Positions 17,442 through 25,525 of a stretch of DNA of 64,000 nucleotides are shown here, piece by piece. The notes beneath the pieces were generated by a model. The model had not been told where the DNA came from. It saw nothing but the letters and a program-made list of their open reading frames with translations, and made no database searches. Source of the stretch: Acidovorax defluvii (GTDB taxonomy: Bacteria; Pseudomonadota; Gammaproteobacteria; Burkholderiales; Burkholderiaceae_C); contig QLTU01000018.1 of the NCBI GenBank assembly GCA_003268905.1, positions 21,131 through 85,130 on the forward strand. The letters are read 5' to 3'. Both the position numbers and the translations under genes were made by a program. The stretch's first letter is position 1. Every line of letters begins with the position of its first letter.

Positions 17442-17779
17442 GGTTGCGCATTCTTGAAGTTGCCATCCGGCGCGTCAACACGCCATCAGCGCATCAAGGG
17501 AAAGCGCCACTCAGCGGCTCAGCCCCGCCTGTGGCCAGCAGCAGGCCTCTCGCCGCCCTCCCGTTGGAGGGGCACGGGTCTGAAACCCGTTTTTGGCGCA
17601 GCAAAGGTTCGATCTACTTACCTTTGGTTTCTGCGTTCCTGCGTACCCAAGCATTCGCGCCTGCATCCTCAACGCCCCGGTGAATCCCGGCAACCCTGCA
17701 GTGCATCGAAAGTACCGACCGATCGCCACCAGCACGTCAACTTTGCCGGGCAGCGCGCACCGCGCCCACCCGGCAAACG
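17442..17779. other. 338-bp gap without a recognised gene
   Basis: This lies upstream of cfa and at the 3' end of the minus-strand exporter. I see no convincing ORF; a 74-codon frame at 17511-17735 (minus) has no recognisable domain. A small stem, ACGGGT / ACCCGT (17574-17579 and 17585-17590), followed by TTTT reads like a weak plus-strand terminator. TTCGATC at ~17611 recalls a tRNA T-loop, but no T-stem forms. Confidence 0.5.
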
Positions 17780-18745
17780 TCAGGCAGGGGGCCGCTGCAC
17801 CTCACAGGCCGGGTGTGGGGCCACACGCCACCATTTCACCCACCAGACCCGCATCGCCGAGCCATACAGAATGAATGCCAGCGCAGCTCCCACCAGCGGT
17901 AGCGCAGCGAACACCCAGCCCGTCAATCGCTCGCCCCCCATGCCCACACCAACCAACAGAGCCACGGCCGGATTCACAAACGAATAGCTGCCAGCCAAAG
18001 CAGCCGAGGTGTTTTGCAACAGCCATAGGTAGGCATTGAGCGCAACCAGGGTTCCAAAGACCAGCAGATACACCCAGGCCACCCACGAGGCGGCACTCAC
18101 CTGCGCCAGTGCACCCAGGGGCTCCACCCACAAGGCCACGCCCAAACCCATGGCACCTCCCGTGAGCCATTGCGCTGCTGAAGCCATGGCGGGCGCCGGC
18201 AACAACAATTTGCGCGAGGCGTAGGAGCCGACGCTCCAGCACAGCGGCGCACCAAAGGCCAGCAGCGCACCGAGCCAGGTGGCCGAGAAATCTCCCTCCA
18301 GCGCCAGCAGCAGGGCACCGGCCACGCCCAGCGCCAGCCCGATCCAGCTCGTGGATGGCACCCGCTCGCCGCCCCAGCGCGACCACAGCGCCAGCCACAT
18401 GGGCATGGTGGTGACCACGGTGGCCATCAGGCCCGAACCGATGCCCAGCTTTTGCGCAAAGCCGATCAGGTTCATGGCCAGAAACACCATCAGCCCGCCA
18501 ACCAGGGCCGAGTTGCGCCACTGATGCGCCGTTGGCAGCGCATGTCCCTGCATGAGCGCGATCAGCAGCATCACGCCACCGGCGCACAGGAAGCGGATCG
18601 CGTTCATCAGCAGGGGCGGCATGGTCTGCAGTGCGATGCCAATGGCGAAATACGTGGTGCCCCACACCACATAGACCAGCAGCAAGGCCACCGCAACGGC
18701 CCAGGTGCGCTGCACACGGGCTTGCGCATTGAAAATTGCCGGCAT
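17780..18745 (-). CDS. DMT/EamA family exporter (YedA-like)
   Basis: 321 residues with about ten membrane segments in two EamA repeats. The first starts AVALLLVYVVWGTTYFAIGI with the typical MPPLLMNAIRFLCAGG loop. The second half contains ALNAYLWLLQNTSAALAGSY and FVNPAVALLVGVGMGGERLT, the EamA signature. YedA-like carriers are thought to export amino acids or other small metabolites; the substrate here is unknown. The gene diverges from an AsnC-type regulator over a 70-bp AT-rich region, a pattern typical of Lrp-controlled amino-acid exporters. The C-terminal tail past MRVWWVKWW is Pro-rich and cytoplasmic. Confidence 0.88.
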   Translation of the reverse strand: MPAIFNAQARVQRTWAVAVALLLVYVVWGTTYFAIGIALQTMPPLLMNAIRFLCAGGVMLLIALMQGHALPTAHQWRNSALVGGLMVFLAMNLIGFAQKLGIGSGLMATVVTTMPMWLALWSRWGGERVPSTSWIGLALGVAGALLLALEGDFSATWLGALLAFGAPLCWSVGSYASRKLLLPAPAMASAAQWLTGGAMGLGVALWVEPLGALAQVSAASWVAWVYLLVFGTLVALNAYLWLLQNTSAALAGSYSFVNPAVALLVGVGMGGERLTGWVFAALPLVGAALAFILYGSAMRVWWVKWWRVAPHPACEVQRPPA

Positions 18746-18815
18746 ATTCTTCCCCTTACCGAATAATTTATGGAAATCACAAGGTTTTCGGAATTTTTAC
18801 CAGAAGTTAGCCGTC
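18746..18815. promoter_or_regulatory. AT-rich divergent promoter region, exporter / AsnC regulator
   Basis: Seventy bases with much lower GC than the surroundings. ACCGAATAATTTATGG and CGGAATTTTTACC form loosely inverted halves around the centre. Lrp-family proteins bind such degenerate AT-rich sites, so autoregulation plus control of the exporter is likely, but no exact consensus can be claimed. Confidence 0.45.
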
Positions 18816-19304
18816 ATGCAAGCAAATATTCAGACAGATGACATGGACGCCAGAATAATTTCGGCGCTTGGCGCGGATGGCCGGCGTTCCTATGCCGACG
18901 TGGGGACTGAAGTGGGGTTGTCCACCGCTGCCGTGCATGAGCGCGTGAAGAAGCTGCTCGACAAAGGGGTAATCCGTCGCTTCTCGATCAGCGTGGCCCC
19001 GGAGCGGGTGGGGCTGAACTTCACGGCTTTCGTGGCCATCCGCAACGACGGCGGCATCCACTGCCGTGACGTGGCACCGCGTCTGCGTGCCATGCCGCAG
19101 GTGCAAGAGCTGCACAGTGTGGCGGGCGAATACGACTTTTTGGCCAAAGTGCGCACCACCCATGCGCGCGCGCTGGAGGATGTGCTGTACGAGATCAAGG
19201 CCATTGCGGGCGTGGCACGCACCACCAGCACCGTGGTGCTCAACACCGAGTTTGAAGACCGCCCGCTGGACCTGGGCTGGGTGAATGGAGACAAAGGCGG
19301 CTGA
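18816..19304 (+). CDS. Lrp/AsnC family transcriptional regulator
   Basis: 162 residues from the ATG at 18816; the longer frame from 18705 would read back into the exporter's start. The N-terminal helix-turn-helix (SYADVGTEVGLSTAAVHERV, ~22-41) is followed by the Lrp linker KLLDKGVIRRFSISV and a RAM ligand-binding domain (VQELHSVAGEYDFLAKVRT). The GEYDFL stretch matches the conserved GxYDxL of the family. It would sense an amino acid and control the divergent exporter. The ligand cannot be inferred. Confidence 0.9.
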   Translation: MQANIQTDDMDARIISALGADGRRSYADVGTEVGLSTAAVHERVKKLLDKGVIRRFSISVAPERVGLNFTAFVAIRNDGGIHCRDVAPRLRAMPQVQELHSVAGEYDFLAKVRTTHARALEDVLYEIKAIAGVARTTSTVVLNTEFEDRPLDLGWVNGDKGG

Positions 19305-19356
19305 GCAATGCGACCACTGCCCGCGCCCCGTTTGCACCCCGCACCACAATCCCGCC

Positions 19357-20082
19357 ATGCACCACAGCACGCCCTCCGCCGCCCACCGCTACGCGGTGTC
19401 TTACGCACCCAACCCTGGCAGCCTGGGCTGGCTGGCCGGAAGCCACTGGATGGGCCGCTGCGCCGCACTGCTGCAGCCCCTGCAGCAACCAGAGATTGAG
19501 GGCGTGAGCCCGCAAGACCTGCTGCAGCTGACCGCTGCGCCACGCATCCATGGCTGGCATGCCGCACTCATGGCTCCGTTTGCGCTGGCTGTCGGCACCG
19601 ACTGGGTCACGCTGCACCACGAAGTTCAAACGGTGGCACACAGCCTGGAACCGGTGGTTTTGCCACCCCTGCATGTGGAGCGCATCGACGACTTTCTGGC
19701 GCTCGTACCGCTCGCCTCCCCCGCTGCCAATGCGCTCATCCACAAGGCTGCCGCACGGTGCATGACCCAGCTGCAACCGCTGGCAGCGCCGCCGTCCGAC
19801 GCCGGTTTGGCCCATCAGCAGTCCGCAGACCTGACGCACCGGCAGGCCCAATTGCTGCAGCACCCAAGCCACCCGCTCAAGCTGGATGAGTACCGGTTTT
19901 ACCTGCCCATCACCGGCCCCCTGCAACAGGTGGACGCCCAGACACAGGCCCTGGTGTTCGACGCCGCACAGGAGTTCTTCTCCGACCTGCCCCCGCTGCG
20001 TTTCAACAGCCTGGCGCTGTTCGCCCAGCCGGCACCGGGCACGGATTTCGTGCTGCTGGACCACCTGGAGATGGCGCGCTAA
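19357..20082 (+). CDS. DUF1045 / 2H phosphoesterase-like protein, one catalytic motif lost
   Basis: 241 residues from the ATG at 19357; an ATG at 19285 would overlap the regulator's stop. The protein matches DUF1045 (2H phosphodiesterase superfamily, often found with phosphonate genes): RYAVSYAPNPGS at the start, HGWHAALMAPF at 65-75 as the first HxT-type motif, DDFLALVP in the middle, and DEYRFYLPITGPL at ~178-190 where the family has FRFHLTLTG. The second catalytic His-x-Thr is therefore Tyr-Leu-Pro (Y182), and the first is H68-A-A. I infer loss of phosphoesterase activity or a binding-only role. No phosphonate genes are nearby. Confidence 0.72.
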   Translation: MHHSTPSAAHRYAVSYAPNPGSLGWLAGSHWMGRCAALLQPLQQPEIEGVSPQDLLQLTAAPRIHGWHAALMAPFALAVGTDWVTLHHEVQTVAHSLEPVVLPPLHVERIDDFLALVPLASPAANALIHKAAARCMTQLQPLAAPPSDAGLAHQQSADLTHRQAQLLQHPSHPLKLDEYRFYLPITGPLQQVDAQTQALVFDAAQEFFSDLPPLRFNSLALFAQPAPGTDFVLLDHLEMAR

Positions 20083-20218
20083 CAGTCGCCCCTGCAAGCC
20101 GCCTGATCATGGCTACCATCTTGCCGTCGCTGCACAGGCCCGCGCCCCGCGCGGCGGATCCATTCACGCCCCGACCTGCCAGCGCCTGAAGCTGCACTCC
20201 CCCACCACCGACCCAGCC

Positions 20219-20641
20219 ATGCCCCGCATCACCATCTATCACAACCCCCAATGCGGTACGTCCCGCAACACCCTGGCCATGATCCGCAACAGCGGCGCCG
20301 AGCCCGAGGTCATCGAATATCTGAAGACCCCACCCGACCGCGCCACGCTGCTAGCACTGATTGCGACCACCGGCCAGCCAGTGATCAACGCAGTGCGGAC
20401 CAAGGAAGCGCTGTTCACAGAACTGCACCTGGGCGCCCCTGGCGTGACCGACACGCAGCTCATTGACGCCATGCTGGCCCACCCCGTCCTCATCAACCGT
20501 CCCATCGTCGTCACGCCGCTGGGCACGCGGCTGTGTCGCCCGTCCGAGCAGGTGCTGGACATCCTGCCCGCACCGCAGAAGGGAGCCTTCACCAAGGAGG
20601 ACGGTGAAGTGGTCATCGATGCCAAAGGCCGACGCGCCTGA
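20219..20641 (+). CDS. arsC: ArsC-type glutaredoxin-dependent arsenate reductase
   Basis: 140 residues from the ATG at 20219. It is thioredoxin-fold ArsC with the nucleophile C12 in YHNPQCGTSRN and the partner arginines in VRTKEALF and INRPIVVTPLGTRLCRP. These correspond to the three Arg residues that hold the arsenate adduct in E. coli-type ArsC. The enzyme reduces arsenate to arsenite using glutathione and glutaredoxin. No arsB, acr3 or arsR is next to it, although the MFS carrier downstream begins 60 bp later and could be co-transcribed. A YffB-like paralogue function is less likely, because the full ArsC motif set is present. Confidence 0.86.
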   Translation: MPRITIYHNPQCGTSRNTLAMIRNSGAEPEVIEYLKTPPDRATLLALIATTGQPVINAVRTKEALFTELHLGAPGVTDTQLIDAMLAHPVLINRPIVVTPLGTRLCRPSEQVLDILPAPQKGAFTKEDGEVVIDAKGRRA

Positions 20642-20701
20642 CGCACCGCCCGCAGCACACCCTCGCACCCCCCGTCTGCACACCGTGCCGCACAACCTGT
20701 C

Positions 20702-21931
20702 ATGAGGCCATCGTCCCAACGCTGGACCGTGGCACGCCTGGGCTGCGCGCAAACGCTGGCCTGGGCCTCGACCTACTACCTGCCCGCCATGCTGGCGGTA
20801 CCCATGGCGCGCGACCTGGGCGTGGCAACGTCCATGGTGTTTGCCGCGTTCTCGCTGGCGCTCATCGTGTCGGCCTTGCTGGGGCCGCTGGCGGGCCGGG
20901 CGATTGACCGGCACGGCGGCCGCCCGGTGCTGGTCGGCACCAATCTGTGGTTTGCCGCCAGCCTGGCGGGCATGGGCATGGCTCAGGGCCCCGTGGGGTT
21001 GTTCGCGGCCTGGGCGCTGATGGGCGTGGCCATGGGCTCGGGCCTGTACGAAGCGGCCTTTGCCACGCTGGTGCGTCTGTACGGCCAGGGCGCACGCGGG
21101 GCCATCACCGGCATCACCCTGATTGCGGGTTTTGCGAGCACCGTGGGCTGGCCGCTGTCGGCCTGGATGGAATTGCAATGGGGCTGGCGTGGCGCATGTT
21201 TTGGCTGGGCGGCCTTGCACCTGCTGGTGGGCTTGCCACTCAATGGCGGATTGCCCGGCATCGAGAACGCGGCAACCGGGCAGAATGCACCGGCACCGGC
21301 ACCGGCACCGGCACCGGCACCGGCACCGGCCTCGGAGAAAGCCACGCAGGCATTGCCGACGCCTGCGGCCTCCGACGCGCCCCACGCGCTGCGCACTGCG
21401 GTGTTGCTGTCGTTTGTCTTTGCCGTGACCTGGTTCACCAGCACGGCCATGGCTGCCCACCTGCCGCGCGTGCTGCAGGCCAGCGGCACATCACTGCAGG
21501 CGGCGGTGGCCATCGCAGCGCTGGTGGGCCCCGCCCAGGTGGTGGCACGCCTGCTGGAGTTTGGCCTGTTGAGTCGCCTGCACCCGCTGCTGTCGGCCCA
21601 GCTGGCCGCCGCTGCTCACCCGGTGGGCGCGGCCATCCTGATGGTGGTGGGCGCCCCGGCAGCGGCGGTGTTCACCGTGCTGCACGGCGCGGGCAATGGC
21701 ATCCTGACCATCGCCAAGGGCACGCTGCCGTTGGCGTTTTTCGGCCCGGCGGGCTACGGCGAACGCCAGGGCCTGATGATGGCACCCGCCCGCGTGGCGC
21801 AGGCCTTTGCGCCGCTGCTGTTTGGACTGCTGATCGATGGCGTGGGCGCTGCGGCCTTGTGGGTTACCTCCCTGCTGGGTGTGGCGGCGCTGGCGGCGTT
21901 GTGGATGCTGCGGCCGGTAGTGCGGCAATAG
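20702..21931 (+). CDS. MFS transporter with (PA)n central linker
   Basis: 409 residues with about twelve membrane segments. It opens RLGCAQTLAWASTYYLPAML. The MFS motif GPLAGRAIDRHGGRPVLVG lies between segments 2 and 3. The central cytoplasmic loop is extended by a Pro-Ala repeat (residues ~196-211) coded by seven tandem hexamers of the CCGGCA type at 21290-21330. Hexamer changes keep the frame, so the linker length can vary between strains without breaking the gene. The substrate is unknown. The 60-bp gap after arsC permits co-transcription, but I see no arsenic-specific signature. Confidence 0.87.
   Translation: MRPSSQRWTVARLGCAQTLAWASTYYLPAMLAVPMARDLGVATSMVFAAFSLALIVSALLGPLAGRAIDRHGGRPVLVGTNLWFAASLAGMGMAQGPVGLFAAWALMGVAMGSGLYEAAFATLVRLYGQGARGAITGITLIAGFASTVGWPLSAWMELQWGWRGACFGWAALHLLVGLPLNGGLPGIENAATGQNAPAPAPAPAPAPAPASEKATQALPTPAASDAPHALRTAVLLSFVFAVTWFTSTAMAAHLPRVLQASGTSLQAAVAIAALVGPAQVVARLLEFGLLSRLHPLLSAQLAAAAHPVGAAILMVVGAPAAAVFTVLHGAGNGILTIAKGTLPLAFFGPAGYGERQGLMMAPARVAQAFAPLLFGLLIDGVGAAALWVTSLLGVAALAALWMLRPVVRQ
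21287..21331 (+). repeat. Hexanucleotide tandem repeat (CCGGCA)n inside MFS gene
   Basis: About seven near-perfect copies of CCGGCA in frame, coding alternating Pro-Ala in the loop between the two halves of the transporter. Repeat slippage would change linker length by two residues per unit. Confidence 0.85.
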
Positions 21932-21980
21932 TCGCTGGCACCCCGGGCCTGTCGCACCCTGATCCGCCCGTCTGCCAAGG

Positions 21981-22340
21981 TCAGCCCAGGAACGCCATTA
22001 CTGCCGAAACAAGCGCAGCCGCCCAGCCCACACGGCGCGCAGTTTGTGCGGTCTTTCTCTCTGTCGGAAACAGCTCGCACCGGCGCCACATCCACACATT
22101 GCCCAAACCCGCCACCAGCAAGCCAGCCACCACAATCCCAACGGACGCAAACGCCGCGCCCAGCACCAGGCCACCGATCGGCGTCATCCAGGTGAACACG
22201 CCAATGGCGTTGGCCGTGCTGGCCAGCACATGCGACAGCCCGCCGCAGTCACTGCATTGCGCAGGGCCCTCTCGCGTGGACCAGCGAAGCGCTGCGTTGC
22301 TGACGCCGGGCTGCTGGCAATGGGGGCAAACGTGCTTCAT
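21981..22340 (-). CDS. Small zinc-ribbon membrane protein
   Basis: 119 residues from the ATG at 22340 (MKHVCPHCQQ). An N-terminal zinc ribbon is formed by C5, C8, C29 and C32 (CPHC and CSDC). Three hydrophobic stretches follow (~46-66, 68-88 and 103-118), so the ribbon probably faces the cytoplasm next to a membrane domain. The sequence resembles unannotated DUF983-like or rubredoxin-like membrane proteins, but I cannot assign a family. It lies 55 bp after the tag gene on the same strand and may share its transcript. Function unknown. Confidence 0.65.
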   Translation of the reverse strand: MKHVCPHCQQPGVSNAALRWSTREGPAQCSDCGGLSHVLASTANAIGVFTWMTPIGGLVLGAAFASVGIVVAGLLVAGLGNVWMWRRCELFPTERKTAQTARRVGWAAALVSAVMAFLG

Positions 22341-22395
22341 GCGGGCAGGGCCGGTCGGCGGCGCAGCCTGGCATGTCGGCCGTACAGCACGGTCT

Positions 22396-23055
22396 TCACG
22401 GCACCACAAACTTTGCCCGCGCCTTCAAGGCCAGGGTGCGCGCATGGCAACCTTCCAGATGGTCGTTCACCAGCCCCATGGCCTGCATGAAGGCATACAC
22501 CGTGGTGGGCCCCACAAAACTCCAGCCGCGCTTTTTCAGGTCTTTGGCCAGGGCTATGGACGCGGGCGACGTGGACAGGGTGCGCGCCACCTCGCGCGTG
22601 ATGCGACCGGGCCGGTCGGCGGCCGCAGGCTCATGGCGCCACACGTAGTGCGCCAGCGAACCAAACTCGCGGCGCAGCTCCAGCACGCGCCGCGCATTGT
22701 TGATGGTGGACTCGATCTTGCCCCGGTGACGCACGATGGCTGCGTCCTGCACCAGGCGCTCCACGTCGCTCGCACCCAAGGCCGCGACCTGCTCCGCATC
22801 GAAGTGGGAAAACGCCGCACGAAAGCCCTCGCGCTTGTTCAGGATGGTGAGCCAGCTCAGGCCCGACTGAAAGCCCTCCAGACACAGCTTCTCGAACAGG
22901 CGTCGGTCGTCTGCCACGGGGAAACCCCATTCATGGTCGTGGTAGTGGCGATAGCCAGGGGTGGCCTGGCACCAGCTGCAGCGCGGGCAACCGGCGTCAT
23001 CCACACACAGGCCCGTGGGCACATCGGCGGTCGGCTCGGGAACAACGTGGGTCAT
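22396..23055 (-). CDS. tag: DNA-3-methyladenine glycosylase I (Tag)
   Basis: 219 residues from the ATG at 23055. Zinc-site and catalytic features of Tag are present: CSWC (C26/C29) and YHDHEWG (H39, E42) near the N-terminus, with NDHLEGCHA (His and Cys) near the C-terminus. The core LSWLTILNKREGFRAAFSHF is the helix-hairpin-helix region that flips and removes 3-methyladenine. The extra ~22 residues before CPRCSWC (DDAGCPRC) extend past the E. coli start. Role: base-excision repair of alkylation damage in the cytoplasm. It stands alone apart from the small zinc-ribbon gene. Confidence 0.93.
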   Translation of the reverse strand: MTHVVPEPTADVPTGLCVDDAGCPRCSWCQATPGYRHYHDHEWGFPVADDRRLFEKLCLEGFQSGLSWLTILNKREGFRAAFSHFDAEQVAALGASDVERLVQDAAIVRHRGKIESTINNARRVLELRREFGSLAHYVWRHEPAAADRPGRITREVARTLSTSPASIALAKDLKKRGWSFVGPTTVYAFMQAMGLVNDHLEGCHARTLALKARAKFVVP

Positions 23056-23177
23056 GGTGCATTCTAGGGATGACCTGCACGCGCACAACCCCGTATCCGT
23101 TTCGCAGAAACTGGTGGGCAAGCCCTGCCCGGGCCTTGTGTCTACACTGCAGACTCCCCCTTTTTGGCCCTGCCGAC

Positions 23178-24326
23178 ATGCCCCCTTCGTTTCTGCCACG
23201 CCTTGCCCTGCTCTGCCTCATGGTGCTGGCACTGCCGGGATGCGCCAGCCACGGCAGCACGCTCGGGTACTACTGGCAATCCGTGCGTGGGCACCTGCAG
23301 ATCATGCAGGCGGCCGAGCCCATCGACCAGTGGATCACCCGCACCGACACCACCCCCGCACTGCGCGAGCGCCTGCACCTGGCCCAGCGCGCCCGCGCCT
23401 TTGCCGTGGCCGAGCTGGGCCTGCCCGACAACGCCAGCTACCGCCGCTATGCAGACCTCAAGCGCCCCGCCGCCGTGTGGAACGTAGTGGCCGCGCCGCC
23501 CTACGCGCTCACGCTGCACACCTGGTGCTTTCCGGTCACGGGCTGCATTGGCTACCGCGGTTACTTCGCCGAAGCCGATGCCCGGGCCGAGGCCGCACAA
23601 CTGGCACAGCAAGGCCTGGAAGTCGAGGTGTATGGCGTGCCCGCCTACTCCACCCTGGGTTACATGAACTGGGCGGGCGGCGACCCGCTGCTCAGCACGT
23701 TCATCGCCTGGCCCGAGGGCGAGTTTGTGCGCCTGCTGTTCCACGAGCTGGCGCACCAGGTGGTCTATGCACCGGGCGACACACTGTTCAACGAATCGTT
23801 TGCCACGGCGGTAGAGCGGTTGGGCAGCGCGCAGTGGCTGGCGACCCAATCCACACCACAGGCCCGCCAGGCTTTTGCCGAAAGCAGCGCGCGGCGCAAT
23901 GCCTTCCGCGCCCTGACGCGCGCCACCCGGGAGAAGCTGGCTGCGATTTATAAGCAAAAACAGGCTCCAGCCCATGACAGTAAAGCGCTAGCAGCTATGA
24001 AAACAGAAGCAATGCAATCCTTTCGAAGCGACTACGCCGCGCTGCGGGCCGGCTGGCTGGAGGCCCCCAGCGATCGCCCCACCGCCATGAATGCCGCGCA
24101 GCTGGCGGGTTATGACCGCTGGGTGGCCCATGCCAACAACGCCAGCTTTGCCGCACAGGCCGCCTACGACGAACTGGTGCCCGCGTTCGAAGCCCTTTTC
24201 GCGCGTGAGGGCCGCCAGTGGCCCCGGTTTTATGATGCTGTCAGACAACTGGCAAAACAGCCCGAAACGCAACGCCACCAGAGCCTGCGCGCACCATCAC
24301 CCCCCAAGGAGTCCCCCGGTGCCTGA
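23178..24326 (+). CDS. Predicted zinc aminopeptidase lipoprotein (COG4324-like), repeat-invaded
   Basis: 382 residues from the ATG at 23178. A lipobox LPGC (C22) anchors it to a membrane from the periplasmic side. The family signature GCIGYRGYFAEADA is at ~130, followed by the zinc motif HELAH (H189, E190, H193) and NESFATAVE as the likely third-ligand region. It probably trims peptides in the periplasm. Residues ~257-275 (KQKQAPAHDSKALAAMK) are coded by a reversed copy of repeat family A, which adds a short insertion in a helical region between conserved blocks. It overlaps the PHA-system gene by eight bases, so the two are translationally coupled. Confidence 0.8.
   Translation: MPPSFLPRLALLCLMVLALPGCASHGSTLGYYWQSVRGHLQIMQAAEPIDQWITRTDTTPALRERLHLAQRARAFAVAELGLPDNASYRRYADLKRPAAVWNVVAAPPYALTLHTWCFPVTGCIGYRGYFAEADARAEAAQLAQQGLEVEVYGVPAYSTLGYMNWAGGDPLLSTFIAWPEGEFVRLLFHELAHQVVYAPGDTLFNESFATAVERLGSAQWLATQSTPQARQAFAESSARRNAFRALTRATREKLAAIYKQKQAPAHDSKALAAMKTEAMQSFRSDYAALRAGWLEAPSDRPTAMNAAQLAGYDRWVAHANNASFAAQAAYDELVPAFEALFAREGRQWPRFYDAVRQLAKQPETQRHQSLRAPSPPKESPGA
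23948..24004 (-). repeat. Hairpin repeat family A, copy 4 (inside the aminopeptidase CDS)
   Basis: Read on the minus strand: TTTTCATAGCTGCTAGCGCT, then TTACTGTCATGGGCTGGAGC and CTGTTTTTGCTTATAAAT. It shares TAGCTGCTAGCGCTTA with intergenic copies such as the one at 33080. It stays in frame with no stop, adding roughly 19 codons of unrelated composition. Confidence 0.7.
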
Positions 24327-24720
24327 CATCCACATCCACCGCGAACACCACCTGGGCTTCCAAGAAGCCCGCAAGGTCGGCGTGTCCTGGGCCGAAAAGG
24401 CCGAAAAAAAATTCGACATGGACTGCAGCTATGAAGAAGGCGATACGCAGGACACCCTGTATTTCAGCCGTGCCGGCGTGAAAGGCACCCTGCTGGTGGA
24501 TGCCCACCAGTTTGAAATGAGGGCCGCGCTGGGCTTCCTGTTTGGAGCCTTCAAGGAGCGCATCGAAGCAGAAATCGGCGAGCAGCTCGATGCACTGCTC
24601 AACGCCCCCCGCCCCGCTGCGCACATGGCACCGGCAACCCAAAAGAAACCGGCCAAGGCCGTCAAAGACAGCACCACGGCCCGCCGCGCGCCCGCCAAGG
24701 CTGCGGCCCGCAAAGCCTGA
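24319..24720 (+). CDS. Polyhydroxyalkanoic acid system family protein
   Basis: 133 residues with a GTG start at 24319, supported by AAGGAG at 24306-24311. The globular part (MPDIHIHREHHLGFQEARKV, a beta-alpha-beta shape with KFDMDCSYEEGDTQDTLYFS) matches the PHA_gran_rgn family found near polyhydroxyalkanoate genes. The tail from ~108 is Lys/Ala/Pro-rich (PAKAVKDSTTARRAPAKAAA), like the DNA-binding tails of PhaM and histone-H1-like proteins. It may act at PHA granules or in linking granules to DNA, but no phaC, phaA or phaP is in the window. The tail argues for nucleic-acid or polyanion binding (inference). Confidence 0.75.
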   Translation: MPDIHIHREHHLGFQEARKVGVSWAEKAEKKFDMDCSYEEGDTQDTLYFSRAGVKGTLLVDAHQFEMRAALGFLFGAFKERIEAEIGEQLDALLNAPRPAAHMAPATQKKPAKAVKDSTTARRAPAKAAARKA

Positions 24721-24721
24721 A

Positions 24722-25441
24722 ATGACAGCACCGCACACACCGCCGTCCGCCACCACACCGGCCGGGACAACGCCCGCCTACGAAACGCTGTCCGCCCTGC
24801 TGCACACCCGCTACAGCTGCCGCGCTTTCCTGCCGCAGGCGCTGGACCGCGCCACCATCGACCGCATCCTTGCCGCCGCGCAGCGCACGGCCTCATGGTG
24901 CAATGCGCAGCCCTGGCAGCTCACCATTGCCAGCGGTGCCACGCTGGCGCGCCTGCGCAGCGCCCTGCAGGCCCATGTGGCCGCCGAGTCCCCGGCGCCC
25001 GACCTGCCCTGGCCGCGTGAATACCGGGGCGTCTACCAGGAGCGGCGCCGCGAATGCGGCTGGGGCCTTTACGAAGCCCTGGGCATTCCCAAGGGCGACC
25101 GCGAGGCCTCGGCACGGCAGGCCGCCCAAAACTTCACCATGTTCGGTGCGCCGCATGTGGCCGTCGTCACCAGCGACGAGGCCCTGGGCGTGTATGGCGC
25201 GGTGGACTGCGGCGCCTACGTTGGCAACTTTTTGCTGGCCGCCCACAGCCTGGGCGTGGCGACCATTGCGCAAGCCGCGCTGGCCGCCTACCCCAGTGTT
25301 CTGCGCGAGGCTCTGGGCATTGCGCAAGACCGCAGCATCGTGTGCGGCATCTCGTTCGGCCTGGCCGACACGGCGCATGCGGCCAACGGGTTTCGCACGC
25401 AGCGGGCCGCCCCGGGCGACAGCGTGACCTGGCGCGACTGA
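24722..25441 (+). CDS. Nitroreductase family protein
   Basis: 239 residues; its ATG is one base after the preceding stop. The flavin-binding pattern of nitroreductases is clear: YSCRAFLPQALDRATIDRIL for the first FMN phosphate contact, AQRTASWCNAQPWQL, then FMLL-like GNFLLAAHSLGVATIAQAAL and CGISFGLAD near the end. It would reduce nitroaromatics, quinones or other activated substrates with NAD(P)H, in the cytoplasm. About 30 residues of low-complexity Thr/Pro/Ala precede the core, and a start further in is conceivable. A strong bidirectional terminator lies 35 bp downstream. Confidence 0.88.
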   Translation: MTAPHTPPSATTPAGTTPAYETLSALLHTRYSCRAFLPQALDRATIDRILAAAQRTASWCNAQPWQLTIASGATLARLRSALQAHVAAESPAPDLPWPREYRGVYQERRRECGWGLYEALGIPKGDREASARQAAQNFTMFGAPHVAVVTSDEALGVYGAVDCGAYVGNFLLAAHSLGVATIAQAALAAYPSVLREALGIAQDRSIVCGISFGLADTAHAANGFRTQRAAPGDSVTWRD

Positions 25442-25475
25442 CGCACTTTGGGAAGCACTGCGCGCCGCATCGGCC

Positions 25476-25510
25476 CATGAAAAAAGCGGCATGAAGCCGC
25501 TTTTTTCATG
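25476..25510. terminator. Bidirectional terminator between nitroreductase and acyl-CoA-binding protein genes
   Basis: A perfect 15-bp inverted repeat: CATGAAAAAAGCGGC, loop ATGAA, then GCCGCTTTTTTCATG. The GC core flanked by A6 and T6 makes it an intrinsic terminator on both strands, which suits the convergent genes on either side. Confidence 0.92.
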
Positions 25511-25525
25511 GACGTGACCTGCGCT

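Noticed and set aside
17574..17620. tRNA-like text (GGTTCGATC) upstream of cfa
   Set aside because: No T-stem or acceptor stem pairs around it, and an anticodon arm cannot be drawn.
21287..21331. Possible CRISPR-like or direct-repeat array
   Set aside because: The units are six bases with no spacers and are in frame within the MFS gene; this is a microsatellite.
20947..23067. 706-codon plus-strand frame
   Set aside because: It overlaps the MFS gene, the zinc-ribbon gene and tag in other frames, with Gly/Arg-rich shadow composition and no domain.
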